Source of the DNA: Candidatus Rokuibacteriota bacterium
GTDB taxonomy: Bacteria; Methylomirabilota; Methylomirabilia; Rokubacteriales; CSP1-6
DNA: 45,189 nt
Reading direction: 5' to 3'
Assembly: GCA_003220475.1 (NCBI GenBank)
Contig: QHSO01000006.1
Coordinates: 1 to 45,189, forward strand
The notes under the pieces were generated by a model. It did no database searches, was not told the origin of the DNA, and was given only the letters and a program-made list of their open reading frames with translations. The translations under genes and the position numbers were made by a program. This document shows positions 16,343-25,172 of this stretch, piece after piece (the stretch's first letter is position 1; the number at the start of each line of letters is the position of its first letter).

Positions 16343-16696
16343 TCACCGCAATTCGGTGGTCTTGTCGCCGATGGTGATCCGCTCGGCGCGCATCTCGCCG
16401 GGATCCGAGCGGTTGGGATAGCCCACGACGCTCGCCGTGGTGCCGGCCTTGAGCGTCTCGCGCGGCAGGCCGCGATTCTCCATGCGCGACGGCGGGGCCA
16501 GCACGACCAGCCAGGTCTTGCCGGACGTTTCCAGCTTCACGTAGCCGTGCGGATGCTCGTAGCCGGCCTCGCGGATCGTGCCGGTGAGGTTCAGCACCTG
16601 GCTCACGTCGTAGCCGCTCCAGCCGTGGTGTGCGGCCGCCGCGGCGGGAACGAACGCGAGCGCGACCAGCACGAGCGCGATGCGCGACGTCGTCAT
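16343..16696 (-). CDS. DUF6152 secreted protein
   Basis: A 117-aa protein with a signal peptide (IALVLVALAFVPAAAAA) and mature start HHGWSGYD, typical of the family. The conserved body contains LTGTIREAGYEHPHGYVKL and APPSRMENRGLPRE and looks like a small beta-barrel of OB type. The exposed N-terminal HH may bind metal (inference). It starts 9 nt after the MDR dehydrogenase stop and precedes the DUF6644 gene, so it probably belongs to one transcript with them. Function unknown. Confidence 0.82.
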   Translation of the reverse strand: MTTSRIALVLVALAFVPAAAAAHHGWSGYDVSQVLNLTGTIREAGYEHPHGYVKLETSGKTWLVVLAPPSRMENRGLPRETLKAGTTASVVGYPNRSDPGEMRAERITIGDKTTELR

Positions 16697-16705
16697 GGGC
16701 CTCCT

Positions 16706-17737
16706 CTACGGAACGAGCACGATCTTGCCGAACTGCTTGCCCTCGGCCAGCCGCGCCTGCGCGGCGGCGCCGTCCTTGAGCGGCACGACCTCGTCGATGA
16801 TCGCTTTCAGACGACCCGCGAAGAACAGGCGCATGACGTCGTTGAACTCTTTGCGGTTGGCCATCGTGGAGCCGATGATGTGCACCTGCTTCCAGAACAC
16901 GAGCGGGATCAGCGTCTCGCCGATCGGCCCCGACGTCGAACCACAAGTTACCAGCCGTCCGCCGCCCTTGAGCGAGCGGATCGAGTCCTTCCACGTGGCC
17001 GCGCCGACGTTCTCGATGACGACGTCCGCGCCGCGCTTGTCGGTGGCGTCGAACACCGCCTTGGCCCACTGCGGGTTGCTCTTGTAGTTGATGCCGACGT
17101 CGGCACCGAGGCCGCGCGCGCGCTCGAGCTTGGCGTCGCTGGACGACGTCACGATCACGCGCGCGCCGCAGAGCTTGGCGATCTGTACGGCCGTGGACGA
17201 CACGCCACCGCCCACGCCGATGACCAGCACGTCCTGCCCCGGAGCGACACGGCCCTGCGTGACGACCATCCGCCAGGCCGTCATGTTGGTGAGGACGAAC
17301 GACGCCGCCTCCTCGTACTTCACGTGCGCGGGCAGGGGCAGGACGTTGTCGGCGCGCACGGCGACGAGCTCCGCGAGGCCGCCGGGCACGTGCTCGCCGA
17401 GAATGCCGTACTTCACGCACAGACTGTCCTCGCCGGCCGCGCAAAACTCGCAGCGGTCACAGGTGAGGTTGGGGTTGACGGCCACACGCTCGCCGACCTT
17501 CACGCCGGACACGGCGGCGCCAACCTCGACCACGTCGCCCGCGATGTCACAGCCGGTCCAGAAGGGCAGGGGCGTCTTGAGCGCCGGGATGCCCTCGCGC
17601 ACGAAGAGATCGAGGTGATTCAGCGCGCACGCCTTCACGCGGACGAGCACCTCGTGCGGCTTGGGCTTCGGATCGGGGACGTCGTCGTAGCGCAGCTTGT
17701 CGGGACCGCCGAACTCGTGGAAGACGAGGGCCTTCAC
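16706..17737 (-). CDS. Zinc-containing medium-chain dehydrogenase/reductase
   Basis: A 343-aa MDR-family NAD(P)H oxidoreductase. The N-terminal GroES-like domain has the NHLDLFVREG and GCDIAGDVVEVG segments and the structural-zinc lobe CDRCEFCAAGEDSLC. The Rossmann domain carries VIGVGGGVSSTAVQIAKL. It is longer than zinc-free quinone oxidoreductases because of the zinc lobe; it reduces or oxidises an alcohol/aldehyde or enone, substrate unknown. The start is GTG at 17737 with AAAGG about 10 nt upstream. It lies between an LLM oxidoreductase and DUF6152 in the same direction. Confidence 0.92.
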   Translation of the reverse strand: MKALVFHEFGGPDKLRYDDVPDPKPKPHEVLVRVKACALNHLDLFVREGIPALKTPLPFWTGCDIAGDVVEVGAAVSGVKVGERVAVNPNLTCDRCEFCAAGEDSLCVKYGILGEHVPGGLAELVAVRADNVLPLPAHVKYEEAASFVLTNMTAWRMVVTQGRVAPGQDVLVIGVGGGVSSTAVQIAKLCGARVIVTSSSDAKLERARGLGADVGINYKSNPQWAKAVFDATDKRGADVVIENVGAATWKDSIRSLKGGGRLVTCGSTSGPIGETLIPLVFWKQVHIIGSTMANRKEFNDVMRLFFAGRLKAIIDEVVPLKDGAAAQARLAEGKQFGKIVLVP

Positions 17738-17794
17738 GCGTTGAAGCCTTTCATGTTTGCCGTCGGGGCGCTTTCGTGGCCGACGGTCGGCCCA

Positions 17795-18823
17795 TCATTG
17801 ATTGAACTCTTGTATGACATGCGGTAGCCGCGGATCGTCGAGCGTGGGTTGCTGGTCGGGCTGATAGAACGCCGTGCGATCGAGCAGGCCCGCGTAGCGC
17901 TCCTTCAGGCGCGCGGCGATCGTCGCGTACGAGCCGACCACCGCATAGGTCTCAAGCATCTCGTCCGTGATCAGGTCGGCCATGCCTTTCCAGTCGCCCT
18001 CCACCGACTTGCGATGCAGGTGCGGCACGAGGTCTTGCCAGCCATGGGCGGCGAGGACGGGTTCGTACGTGCGTGTCGACGCGTAGAAGGCGATCTGCTG
18101 CTTGACCGCCTGCTTCTGCCGCGCCACCTCAGGCTCGGTGTCGCCGACAACGACGAACGACGAGGTGACGTAGGTGAAGGGTGCGCCGGCACGGCCGCCC
18201 TTCGCCATGCCTTCCTCGACGGCGGGCCGCACGATCTGGCGCAGATACGTCGGGCTGTTGAAGGGGTGCACGTGCAGGCCGTCGCCGACCTCACCGGCCA
18301 CGCGGCACATCGCGGGGTTCACGCCGGCGATGTATACGGGCACGTGCGGATGCTCGATGGGGCCCGGATCGAAGAACGGCGTCATGAGATCGAAGCGGAA
18401 GAACCGGCCTTTGAAATCGAGCTTCGTCCTGTTCTGCCACGTGCTCCAGATCGCGCGCATGGCCAGGACGACCTCGCGCATCTTGGGGGCCGGCGACTCG
18501 AACTTCACCGAGAAGCGGCGCTCGTTGTGCCCCTTGACCTGCGAGCCCAGGCCCAGGATGAACCGCCCGCCCGATGCCTTCGCGAGATCCCATGAAACAT
18601 GCGCGAGGATCATCGGGCTGCGCGGGAAGGCGACGGCGATGGACGTGCCGAGCTTGATCGTCGACGTCACCGTGGCGGCGACGGCGAGCGGCAGGAACGG
18701 GTCGTGCTGCGTCTCCGCCGACCAGAGGCAGTCGTAGCCGAGCGCCTCGACTTTGCGCGCGTAGGCGGGGATCGACGTGAGGTCGTGGGTGAGCATGCCG
18801 ACGTCGAGTTTCACGACGCGCAT
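17795..18823 (-). CDS. LLM-class oxidoreductase (TIGR03617-like, probably F420-dependent)
   Basis: A 342-aa luciferase-like protein. MRVVKLDVGMLTHDL is strand 1, followed by ALGYDCLWSAETQHDPFLPL, TIKLGTSIAVAFPRSPM and GRFILGLGSQVKGHNERR, then VPVYIAGVNPAMCRVAGEVG. Unlike the LLM at 3973 this one is complete. The family performs two-electron chemistry with reduced F420 or FMN on diverse substrates. GGGAG lies 5 nt before the ATG. A 57-nt gap with a weak hairpin separates it from the MDR gene downstream. Confidence 0.92.
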   Translation of the reverse strand: MRVVKLDVGMLTHDLTSIPAYARKVEALGYDCLWSAETQHDPFLPLAVAATVTSTIKLGTSIAVAFPRSPMILAHVSWDLAKASGGRFILGLGSQVKGHNERRFSVKFESPAPKMREVVLAMRAIWSTWQNRTKLDFKGRFFRFDLMTPFFDPGPIEHPHVPVYIAGVNPAMCRVAGEVGDGLHVHPFNSPTYLRQIVRPAVEEGMAKGGRAGAPFTYVTSSFVVVGDTEPEVARQKQAVKQQIAFYASTRTYEPVLAAHGWQDLVPHLHRKSVEGDWKGMADLITDEMLETYAVVGSYATIAARLKERYAGLLDRTAFYQPDQQPTLDDPRLPHVIQEFNQ

Positions 18824-18899
18824 TCTACTCCCGGCGAACGTCGCCCGGCTTTCGGCGATTTCCGCGGGCGGGCTCGCCGATCGTGCATACAATGTCGAC

Positions 18900-19715
18900 G
18901 TGCCGAAGAGGTTCCGACTGATTGCCAGCGCCGTGGTCTGCGTCGCGCTCATCGCGAGCGCGCTGCCCATTGCGTGGGCGCAGACGTCGCCGCCCGCCCG
19001 GACGCAGACGCCGGGGGCCGAAGACCCCGCGCTGGCCGCGATCCGAGCGGACCTCGATCGCGTGCGCGAGGAGCTGGCCGCGATGCGCGGCGAGCTGCGC
19101 GCGCTGCGCGAGCTGTTGCAGCGACTGGCCGCGCCGTCCCAGCCGCCCGCGCGCATGACGGCCACGGTGACGACCGGCGACAATCCCGCGCTCGGTCGGC
19201 GCGACGCGCCGGTGACGATCGTCGAGTTTTCCGACTACCAGTGTCCGTTCTGCCAGCAGTTCGTGACGACGACCCTGCCGGCGTTGAAGAGCACGTACGT
19301 CGACGCGGGCAAGCTGCGCTGGGTGTTTCGCGATTTTCCGCTCGATCAGATCCACCCCTACGCGCGCAAAGCCTCCGAGGCGGCGCGCTGCGCCGGCGAG
19401 CAGGGCAAGTACTGGGACATGCACGATCTGCTCTTCCAGAACCAGCAGGCGCTGGCGGCCGAGCAGCTGCCGACCTATGCGGATCGCCTCGGGCTCGACC
19501 GCGCGGCGTTCGGGACGTGTCTGAACAGCGGCAAGTACGCCGCCGCCGTGCAGAAGAACTTCGGCGACGGCGCCGCGGCCGGGGTGCGCGGCACGCCGTC
19601 GTTCGTGATCGGGCGGACGCGGCCCGACGATACCGTCGAGGGACTGCTGCTCACCGGCGCGCGGCCGCTCGCCGACTTTCGCCAGGAGATCGAGCGGCTG
19701 CTCAGCGAGAAGTAG
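18900..19715 (+). CDS. Exported DsbA/thioredoxin-like disulfide oxidoreductase
   Basis: A 271-aa protein. Signal peptide ends near ALPIAWAQT; next comes a charged coiled-coil helix (about residues 45-80, DLDRVREELAAMRGELRAL) that may mediate oligomerisation; then a DsbA-type thioredoxin fold with FSDYQCPFCQQF (active-site CPFC) and cis-Pro loop GVRGTPSFVIG. It oxidises or isomerises cysteines in exported proteins. GTG at 18900 is preferred because it puts the signal peptide at the N-terminus; the frame stays open upstream. CATACAAT (18886-18893) is a possible -10 so close to the GTG that the message could be almost leaderless. Its 3' end overlaps the convergent gene by 14 nt. Confidence 0.9.
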   Translation: MPKRFRLIASAVVCVALIASALPIAWAQTSPPARTQTPGAEDPALAAIRADLDRVREELAAMRGELRALRELLQRLAAPSQPPARMTATVTTGDNPALGRRDAPVTIVEFSDYQCPFCQQFVTTTLPALKSTYVDAGKLRWVFRDFPLDQIHPYARKASEAARCAGEQGKYWDMHDLLFQNQQALAAEQLPTYADRLGLDRAAFGTCLNSGKYAAAVQKNFGDGAAAGVRGTPSFVIGRTRPDDTVEGLLLTGARPLADFRQEIERLLSEK

Positions 19716-20808
19716 CCAGCCGCTCGAGCACGGCGCGCGCCTCGCGCGCGATCCGCTCCACCACCTCCGCCGCACCCGGCACATCGTGGACGAGACCGGT
19801 TGACTGGCCGGCGTAGAGCATGCTGTGCTCGGCGTCGCCCTGCCGTGCGGCGGTCGTGAAGATGTCCTGGGCGGCGCGCTGCTGCATGAGCGCCGGCAGC
19901 ACGGGCGCGCCCGAGGCCGCGTAGTCCTCGGTGTACCGGTTCGGCAGCGAGCGGGCCCAGAGCCCCGTGTACGCCTCGGTCAGCGTGGTGTGAGCGCCGT
20001 CGCTCTCCAGCAGGCGCTTCTTCCAGACCTCGGACGCCATGGACTCGCGCGTCGCCACGAACCGTGTGCCGAGCAGCGCGCCGACGGCGCCGAGGGCCAG
20101 CGCCGCCACCAGGCCGCGGCCATCGGCGATGCCGCCGGCGGCGACGACGGGCACGCGCACGCTGTCGACCACCTGCGGCACGAGCGTGAGCGTGGCGACG
20201 TTCGCCGCCTCGCGCGGCTGCTTGATCCACGTCGAGCGGTGGCCGCCGGCCTCGCCGCCCTGGGCCACGATGATGTCGACGCCGTTCTTCTCCACGGCGC
20301 GCGCGTCCTCCACCGTGGCGACCATGGCCATCACTTTGATGCCGCGCTCGTGGCAGCGCCGCACCATCGCCGGCACGGGATTGCCGAGCCCGATCGACCA
20401 CACCGGCACACGCTCCTCCAGGATCACCTCGAACTCCGCGTCGATGAGATCCGGCATGCCCGGTGCCGGCCCGTCGACGGCGGGGATGCCGAGCCGCTCG
20501 CGAAAGACGTTGAGCTCTTGCTGCACCGCGCCCATCGTCGTCGGCGGCACGCGCGCGGGATCGGCCGGCGGCCGTAGCTCGGTGTGCAGCCACTGGTTGA
20601 CGCCGAACGGACGGTCGGTCACGGAGCGGACGTGGCGAATGCGCTTGCGCAGCTCGTCGGACGTCACGCCCAGACCGGCCACGATGCCCAGCCCGCCCGC
20701 GCGCGACACCTCGGCGGCGAGCTCGGGACCGGCGGCGCTGCCCATGCCCGACTGCACGATCGGATACTCGATGCCCAGTAGATCGCAGAGCGCCGTGCGC
20801 AGGCTCAT
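19702..20808 (-). CDS. Nitronate monooxygenase-like FMN enzyme (2-nitropropane dioxygenase family)
   Basis: A 368-aa TIM-barrel flavoprotein. It starts LLGIEYPIVQSGMGSAAGPE and carries VSRAGGLGIVAGLG. IIVAQGGEAGGHRSTW contains the catalytic His, and PVVAAGGIADGRGLVAALALGA and LGTRFVATRES form the phosphate-binding end. Members oxidise alkyl nitronates, but similar enzymes include enoyl-ACP reductase FabK and others of unknown substrate. The ATG overlaps the stop of the acyl-CoA ligase (ATGA), which indicates translational coupling. It is the last gene of a four-gene acyl-CoA operon. Confidence 0.9.
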   Translation of the reverse strand: MSLRTALCDLLGIEYPIVQSGMGSAAGPELAAEVSRAGGLGIVAGLGVTSDELRKRIRHVRSVTDRPFGVNQWLHTELRPPADPARVPPTTMGAVQQELNVFRERLGIPAVDGPAPGMPDLIDAEFEVILEERVPVWSIGLGNPVPAMVRRCHERGIKVMAMVATVEDARAVEKNGVDIIVAQGGEAGGHRSTWIKQPREAANVATLTLVPQVVDSVRVPVVAAGGIADGRGLVAALALGAVGALLGTRFVATRESMASEVWKKRLLESDGAHTTLTEAYTGLWARSLPNRYTEDYAASGAPVLPALMQQRAAQDIFTTAARQGDAEHSMLYAGQSTGLVHDVPGAAEVVERIAREARAVLERLATSR

Positions 20809-22427
20809 CGGCCGAACTCCTTCAGCGCCTGCTCGCGCAGCTTCGCGCGCTGCACCTTGTCGCCGTGCGCGCTCGGCGTGCGCGGCACGTCGGCGACGAA
20901 GCGGACCGCGCGCGGGATCTTGAACGACGCGATCTTGCCGTGGCACCAGGCGCGCAGCTCGTCCTCGGTGAGCGCGGCGCCAGGCTTGCGGATCACGTAC
21001 GCGACGGGCGCTTCGTTCGTCTTCGGATCCGGAATGCCGACCACGAAGGCCTGCGCGACCCCCGCGTGTGCCAGCAAGAACGCCTCGATCTCGCCGGGCG
21101 CGACCATGTGATGACTGATGCGCAGCGTCTCCGTGAGCCGGCCGCGAAAGATCACACGCCCGGCCGCATCCTGGACGCCGAGGTCGCCGCTCTTGAACCA
21201 GCCGTCGGCGGTGAAGGCGGCCTTCGTCTCCTCGGGCTTCTCGTAGTAGCCGCCGGTGACGAGCGGCCCGCGGAACTGCAGCTCGCCCTCGATCTCCACG
21301 CCCGACGGCGCGCCGGTCTCGGGGTCGGCGACGCGCGCCTGCAGGCCCGGCGCCGGCCACACGCCGGGCACGAGCCGCTCGGCCGCGGACTCGTCGAGGC
21401 TGTGGAGCAGGGCCATCGCGTTGACCTCGGTCATGCCGTACGGGTGGAACGCCAGCGGGACCAGCCGCGCGAGCACGTCTTCGAGCAGGCCGTGACGTCC
21501 GCCGCCGACGGCGGCCACGCCGCCGGTGCGCAGCGAGGAAAGATCGCGACGACCGAGGTCGGGATGGTCGAGCAGGGGAATCAGCATGCTGTCCACGGCG
21601 TTCAGCACGGTGCACCGCTCGCGCTCGATCAGCTGCAGCGCGCGCAGCGGATCGAAGACGTCCATCAGCACGAGACAGGCGCCATGACTCCAGGTGGTGA
21701 GCGGAATGTTCACGCCGCCCCAGGTGCCCGCCGCCGGCAGCGCATGCAGCACACGATCGGCGGCCGTGAGGCGCAACGTCTCGCCGACGTTCCAGCCGTG
21801 GGGGACGCAATTGGCGTGCGTGATGATCGCGCCCTTGGGAAACGACGTCGTGCCCGAGGTGTAGAGAATCGTGAAAACATCGTCGGCGCCGACGGCTCTC
21901 GCGGCGCCCGTGACGTCGCTCAGCAGGTCGTCGGCGCGGTGGCATCCCGGATAGACGTCGGGCGCATCGACGATCACGTGGCGCAGCTTGGGAAAGCGCG
22001 GGCTACCGAGCTCGCCGGGCACGGCGTCGGCCAGATCGGGCAGCACCTGCTCGAGCGTGTCGAAGTAATCGACCGGACCGAGTCGATCGGTGAGGAGCAG
22101 CGCCGCCGCGTTCGACTGACCGAGAATGTAGGTGAGCTCGTGGGCGCGATAGCGCGGATTGAGCGCGACGACGACCAGCCCGAGGCTGGCCGCGGCGTAT
22201 TGCGCGACGAACCACAGCGGTCGATTCGGCAGCCAGATGGCCAGCGCGTCGCCCCTGCCGAGACCGAGCGTCTCCAGACCGCCCGCGAAAGCGCGCGCGC
22301 GATCACGGAGGTCCGTGAAGCTGAGCCGCTCGTCGCCGAAGACGATCGCCTCGCGCGCGCCGTGACGCGCGGAGATCGTCTCGAGCAGCGACCACGCGGT
22401 CGCGTGTGCGAAGGGATTGGCCGTCAC
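20805..22427 (-). CDS. Acyl-CoA / fatty-acid ligase (ANL superfamily)
   Basis: A 540-aa AMP-forming ligase that activates a carboxylic acid to acyl-AMP and then acyl-CoA. ATP loop YTSGTTSFPKG (about 190-200), HPYGMTEVNAM adenine-binding motif, DGWFKSGDLG hinge region, and C-terminal RTPSAHGDKVQRAKLRE with the catalytic lysine. The GTG at 22427 begins 1 nt after the amidohydrolase stop. Between a CoA-transferase, an amidohydrolase and a nitronate monooxygenase-like enzyme, it likely activates an organic acid produced in the same pathway; chain length or ring type cannot be read. Confidence 0.94.
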   Translation of the reverse strand: MTANPFAHATAWSLLETISARHGAREAIVFGDERLSFTDLRDRARAFAGGLETLGLGRGDALAIWLPNRPLWFVAQYAAASLGLVVVALNPRYRAHELTYILGQSNAAALLLTDRLGPVDYFDTLEQVLPDLADAVPGELGSPRFPKLRHVIVDAPDVYPGCHRADDLLSDVTGAARAVGADDVFTILYTSGTTSFPKGAIITHANCVPHGWNVGETLRLTAADRVLHALPAAGTWGGVNIPLTTWSHGACLVLMDVFDPLRALQLIERERCTVLNAVDSMLIPLLDHPDLGRRDLSSLRTGGVAAVGGGRHGLLEDVLARLVPLAFHPYGMTEVNAMALLHSLDESAAERLVPGVWPAPGLQARVADPETGAPSGVEIEGELQFRGPLVTGGYYEKPEETKAAFTADGWFKSGDLGVQDAAGRVIFRGRLTETLRISHHMVAPGEIEAFLLAHAGVAQAFVVGIPDPKTNEAPVAYVIRKPGAALTEDELRAWCHGKIASFKIPRAVRFVADVPRTPSAHGDKVQRAKLREQALKEFGR

Positions 22428-22428
22428 G

Positions 22429-23295
22429 TCAGTCCAGCCGGTAGAGGATCGCGGCGTTCTTCCAGGCCACGCGCTCGGCGGCGGCGGGCGGCAGCTCGCC
22501 GAGCACGCGACGGGTCCACGTCATGAGTCGGTCGAGCATCGCGGGCTCGAAAGTCGGCGGGCCCCAGACGTCGATGCCCATGAGAAACCGATCGGGCTTG
22601 CGCGTGATCAGCGTCTTCCACGCCGGATCGAGCGGGCCCTTCTCCTTCGCGAGCGAGGGCGTGCGCTGAAAGTGCATGCCGGAGAGATCGACCATGAGAT
22701 TGGCGTTGCGCTCGAGCAGGCGCTCGAGCGCCGCGGGCGCCGCACCTCCCGCGTGGGCGAGCACGATGATCGCCTGACGATACGCGGCCAGCGCGGCCTC
22801 GAGCGAGGCGAACGCGGCGGGCGTCAGCTCGTCATGGATCACCACCGGCACGCCGCGCTGGGCCGACAGCTCGAGGATCTGCATGAAGGCCGGGGCCGAC
22901 GGGTCGCGCTCGATCTTGCGCGCGACGTGGCGGATGTGCGCCTCGCCCATCACGCGTGCCTTCGTGCGCGCCAGCTCCACGTCGAGCTGACCGGCCGCCG
23001 CCATGTTGGTCGGGTCGGGAATGCGAACGCCGGCGGCCACGAGGTCGGGGTATTTCCTGGCCGCGGCCTCGATCCACTCCGCCTCCTCGCGCTGCAGCCC
23101 GCCCACGCCGAGGAGCACGACCTTGCGGATGTGGTGACGCTTCATGGCGGCGACGTACGGATCGAGCGCCGTCGCGCTCGACACGTGCGAGTGGGCGTCG
23201 ATGAGCGGTCCGGTGTAATCGGCGGCCGCGGCGAGCCCGCACGCACCGAGCACGACCAGCGCGGCGCCGAGCACGCGCAGCAGTGGCCGGGTCAT
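22429..23295 (-). CDS. Exported amidohydrolase-2 family hydrolase
   Basis: A 288-aa metal-dependent TIM-barrel hydrolase with a signal peptide (LRVLGAALVVLGACGLAAAA) and mature DYTGPLIDAHSHVSS, whose HxH is the metal pair at strand 1. Later ligands: VPVVIHDE (His), IIVLAHAGG (His), and FLMGIDVWG (Asp). Amidohydrolase-2 proteins hydrolyse or decarboxylate small organic acids and lactones. The signal peptide is unusual for an enzyme sitting between a CoA-transferase and a CoA-ligase, and suggests substrate processing outside the cytoplasm. The ATG overlaps the CoA-transferase stop (ATGA). Confidence 0.87.
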   Translation of the reverse strand: MTRPLLRVLGAALVVLGACGLAAAADYTGPLIDAHSHVSSATALDPYVAAMKRHHIRKVVLLGVGGLQREEAEWIEAAARKYPDLVAAGVRIPDPTNMAAAGQLDVELARTKARVMGEAHIRHVARKIERDPSAPAFMQILELSAQRGVPVVIHDELTPAAFASLEAALAAYRQAIIVLAHAGGAAPAALERLLERNANLMVDLSGMHFQRTPSLAKEKGPLDPAWKTLITRKPDRFLMGIDVWGPPTFEPAMLDRLMTWTRRVLGELPPAAAERVAWKNAAILYRLD

Positions 23296-24488
23296 ACGAT
23301 CCCGTCGCGCCCGAGGTTTTCCAGCTCGGCGTCGCTGACGCCGAGCGCGCCGTAGACCTCGCGATTGTGGGCGCCGAGCTCCGGCCCCGTCCAGCGCACG
23401 GCCGCCGGCGCGTCCGACAGACGCGGTGTGGGCGCCGTCATGCGCACCGCGCCCAGCGCAGGGTCCGCCACGTCGATCAGGATGCCGCGCGCGACGACGT
23501 GCGGGTCCCTGGTGATGTCGGCGATGTCGTAGACGGGGCACGCGGTGAGGTCGCGCGACTCGAACAGCTGGCGCATCTCGTCGAGCGTGCGCTGTCCGAT
23601 GGCCTGGGCCAGCGTGGCGTCCACGAGCTCTCTGTATTCCACGCGCGCGTCGTTGGTGGCAAAGCGCGGATCGCTGAGCAGGTCGCCGAGGCCGAGCGCG
23701 GTGAACACGGCCGTCGCGGAGCCGGGGGTGGAGGCGGACAGCGCGATCCACTTGTCGTCGATCGTGCGGTACGTCCCGCGCGGGCTCGCGTTGTCGGAGG
23801 TGTTGCCGTGGCGCTGGCGCACGGTCTTGTCGAGCGCATAACCGGCGGCGTCGGGGCCGAGCACCGAGAGCAGTGGCTCGTAGAGCGATATGTCGACGAC
23901 CTGCCCTCGGCCCGACACCTGGTCGCGATGGCGGAGCGCGGCGAGCACCGCGGTGCTGCCGGCGAGGGCGGCGACCACGTCGGCCATCGGAAACGAGGGC
24001 AGCGTCGGCGGACCGTCCGCTTCGCCCGTCGTGTGGGCGAAGCCGCTCATCGCCTCGACCATGGTGCCGAAGCCGGGGCGATCGCGGTACGGCCCGTCCT
24101 GGCCCCAGCCCGAGACGCGCGCGAATACCAGTCGTGGGTTCTCGGCGCCGAGCACGTCCCAGCCCAACCCCCAGCGCTCGAAGGTGCCGGGCAGGAAATT
24201 CTCGATCAAGACGTCGGCGTCGCGCACCAGCCGCTTCAGCAGCTCCTGGCCGCGCGGCTGCGTGAGGTTCAGCGTGACCGAGCGCTTGCCGCGCGCGTAG
24301 ACCTTCCACCACAGCTCGCCGCGCTCGCGGAGCCAGGTGCGTAGCGGATCACCGCCGTTCGGATTCTCGACCTTGATGACGTCGGCGCCATGATCCGCGA
24401 GCAGGGTGGCCAGCACGCCGCCGGCGATGAGCCGAGAGCAATCGATTACGCGGAGTCCCGCGAGCGCGCCGCTCATGATGAACGTCAT
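23292..24488 (-). CDS. CaiB/BaiF family CoA-transferase
   Basis: A 398-aa class III CoA-transferase that moves CoA between carboxylic acids through an aspartyl-CoA thioester. Typical start LAGLRVIDCSRLIAGGVLAT and DHGADVIKVENPNGGDPLR; KRSVTLNLTQPRGQELL; SGWGQDGPYRDRPGF; the nucleophilic Asp is in PSFPMADVVAALAG. GGGAG lies 6 nt before the ATG at 24488, whereas a second ATG at 24476 has none. It is the first gene of the coupled CoA-transferase, amidohydrolase, ligase and nitronate monooxygenase-like operon. Substrate unknown. Confidence 0.94.
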   Translation of the reverse strand: MTFIMSGALAGLRVIDCSRLIAGGVLATLLADHGADVIKVENPNGGDPLRTWLRERGELWWKVYARGKRSVTLNLTQPRGQELLKRLVRDADVLIENFLPGTFERWGLGWDVLGAENPRLVFARVSGWGQDGPYRDRPGFGTMVEAMSGFAHTTGEADGPPTLPSFPMADVVAALAGSTAVLAALRHRDQVSGRGQVVDISLYEPLLSVLGPDAAGYALDKTVRQRHGNTSDNASPRGTYRTIDDKWIALSASTPGSATAVFTALGLGDLLSDPRFATNDARVEYRELVDATLAQAIGQRTLDEMRQLFESRDLTACPVYDIADITRDPHVVARGILIDVADPALGAVRMTAPTPRLSDAPAAVRWTGPELGAHNREVYGALGVSDAELENLGRDGIV

Positions 24489-24509
24489 GATACTCCCGCG
24501 CCCCGGGGG

Positions 24510-25172
24510 TCAGGCGCCGCCGAAGCGCGCCGCGAGTGCCTGCACCTCGCCGGGATCGGCATCCGACACCAGCGCGTAGCCCAGCCCGTGCGCGCGCCAC
24601 ATGACGACGGTGAAGCCGCGCGCGCTCGATCGGTGCACGTCGTGGCCGCCCGGCCACGGCAGACCCTCGGGACGAAAGACGAACAGTGTCACCGTGTGCA
24701 GGCGCAGCCCGTAGACGAACACCGCCGCCTTGCGATCGAGGAACCACGCGAGGGCGCCGCCGCGCAGCGGCACCTCGGCGTCGCCGCCGAACGGCACCAC
24801 GGGCGAGAACTCCAGCCGTCCTTCGAACCAGGGCCGCACGCGATGGCCGTCGCCGCTCTCGATTTCGAGCGGACGCTGCGCCTGAACGATGCGCAGATGA
24901 TCGCCGATCGCCTCGCTCACCATCGTCGCCGTCGCCGCGCGGCTGACCGCGTTGCGCTGCGAGACGACGACCGGCGTCGCCACGAGGACGACGGCGGCGG
25001 CCGCGAGCGCCGGAACGAGCACGCGGCGCCAGCGCGAGCGCCGCGCGGGGGCGGTGGCCAGGACGTCCTCGACGCCGCGCACGAGCCGTGCGGGTGCCCG
25101 CCGCTCGGGCAGGCGCTGGAGCGCCTCGCTCAGCGCGGTTTCCACCGCGCGCTCGGGCGGCGGCTCGCTCAT
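24510..25172 (-). CDS. Transmembrane anti-sigma factor lacking the zinc-finger domain
   Basis: A 220-aa protein with a short cytoplasmic N-terminus, one membrane helix (about 48-70, [20 protein letters not shown]) and an extracytoplasmic beta-rich domain ([20 protein letters not shown], then [19 protein letters not shown] and [16 protein letters not shown]) typical of ECF-linked anti-sigma factors of this type. These usually start with a His/Cys zinc anti-sigma domain; here no HxxxCxxC is present and the N-terminus is only about 45 residues ([20 protein letters not shown]). The ATG overlaps the sigma factor stop (ATGA), so the pair is coupled. Sigma binding must use the shortened helix, or the gene has lost part of its N-terminus. 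Confidence 0.82.
   Translation of the reverse strand: MSEPPPERAVETALSEALQRLPERRAPARLVRGVEDVLATAPARRSRWRRVLVPALAAAAVVLVATPVVVSQRNAVSRAATATMVSEAIGDHLRIVQAQRPLEIESGDGHRVRPWFEGRLEFSPVVPFGGDAEVPLRGGALAWFLDRKAAVFVYGLRLHTVTLFVFRPEGLPWPGGHDVHRSSARGFTVVMWRAHGLGYALVSDADPGEVQALAARFGGA

Noticed and set aside
17760-17786. 7-bp inverted repeat CCGTCGG/CCGACGG between the LLM and MDR genes
   Set aside because: Short stem, long loop and no T-run; too weak to call a terminator in such GC-rich DNA.
20865-22526. 553-codon plus-strand open frame
   Set aside because: It is antisense to the acyl-CoA ligase, which has all ANL motifs; the open frame has no domain character.
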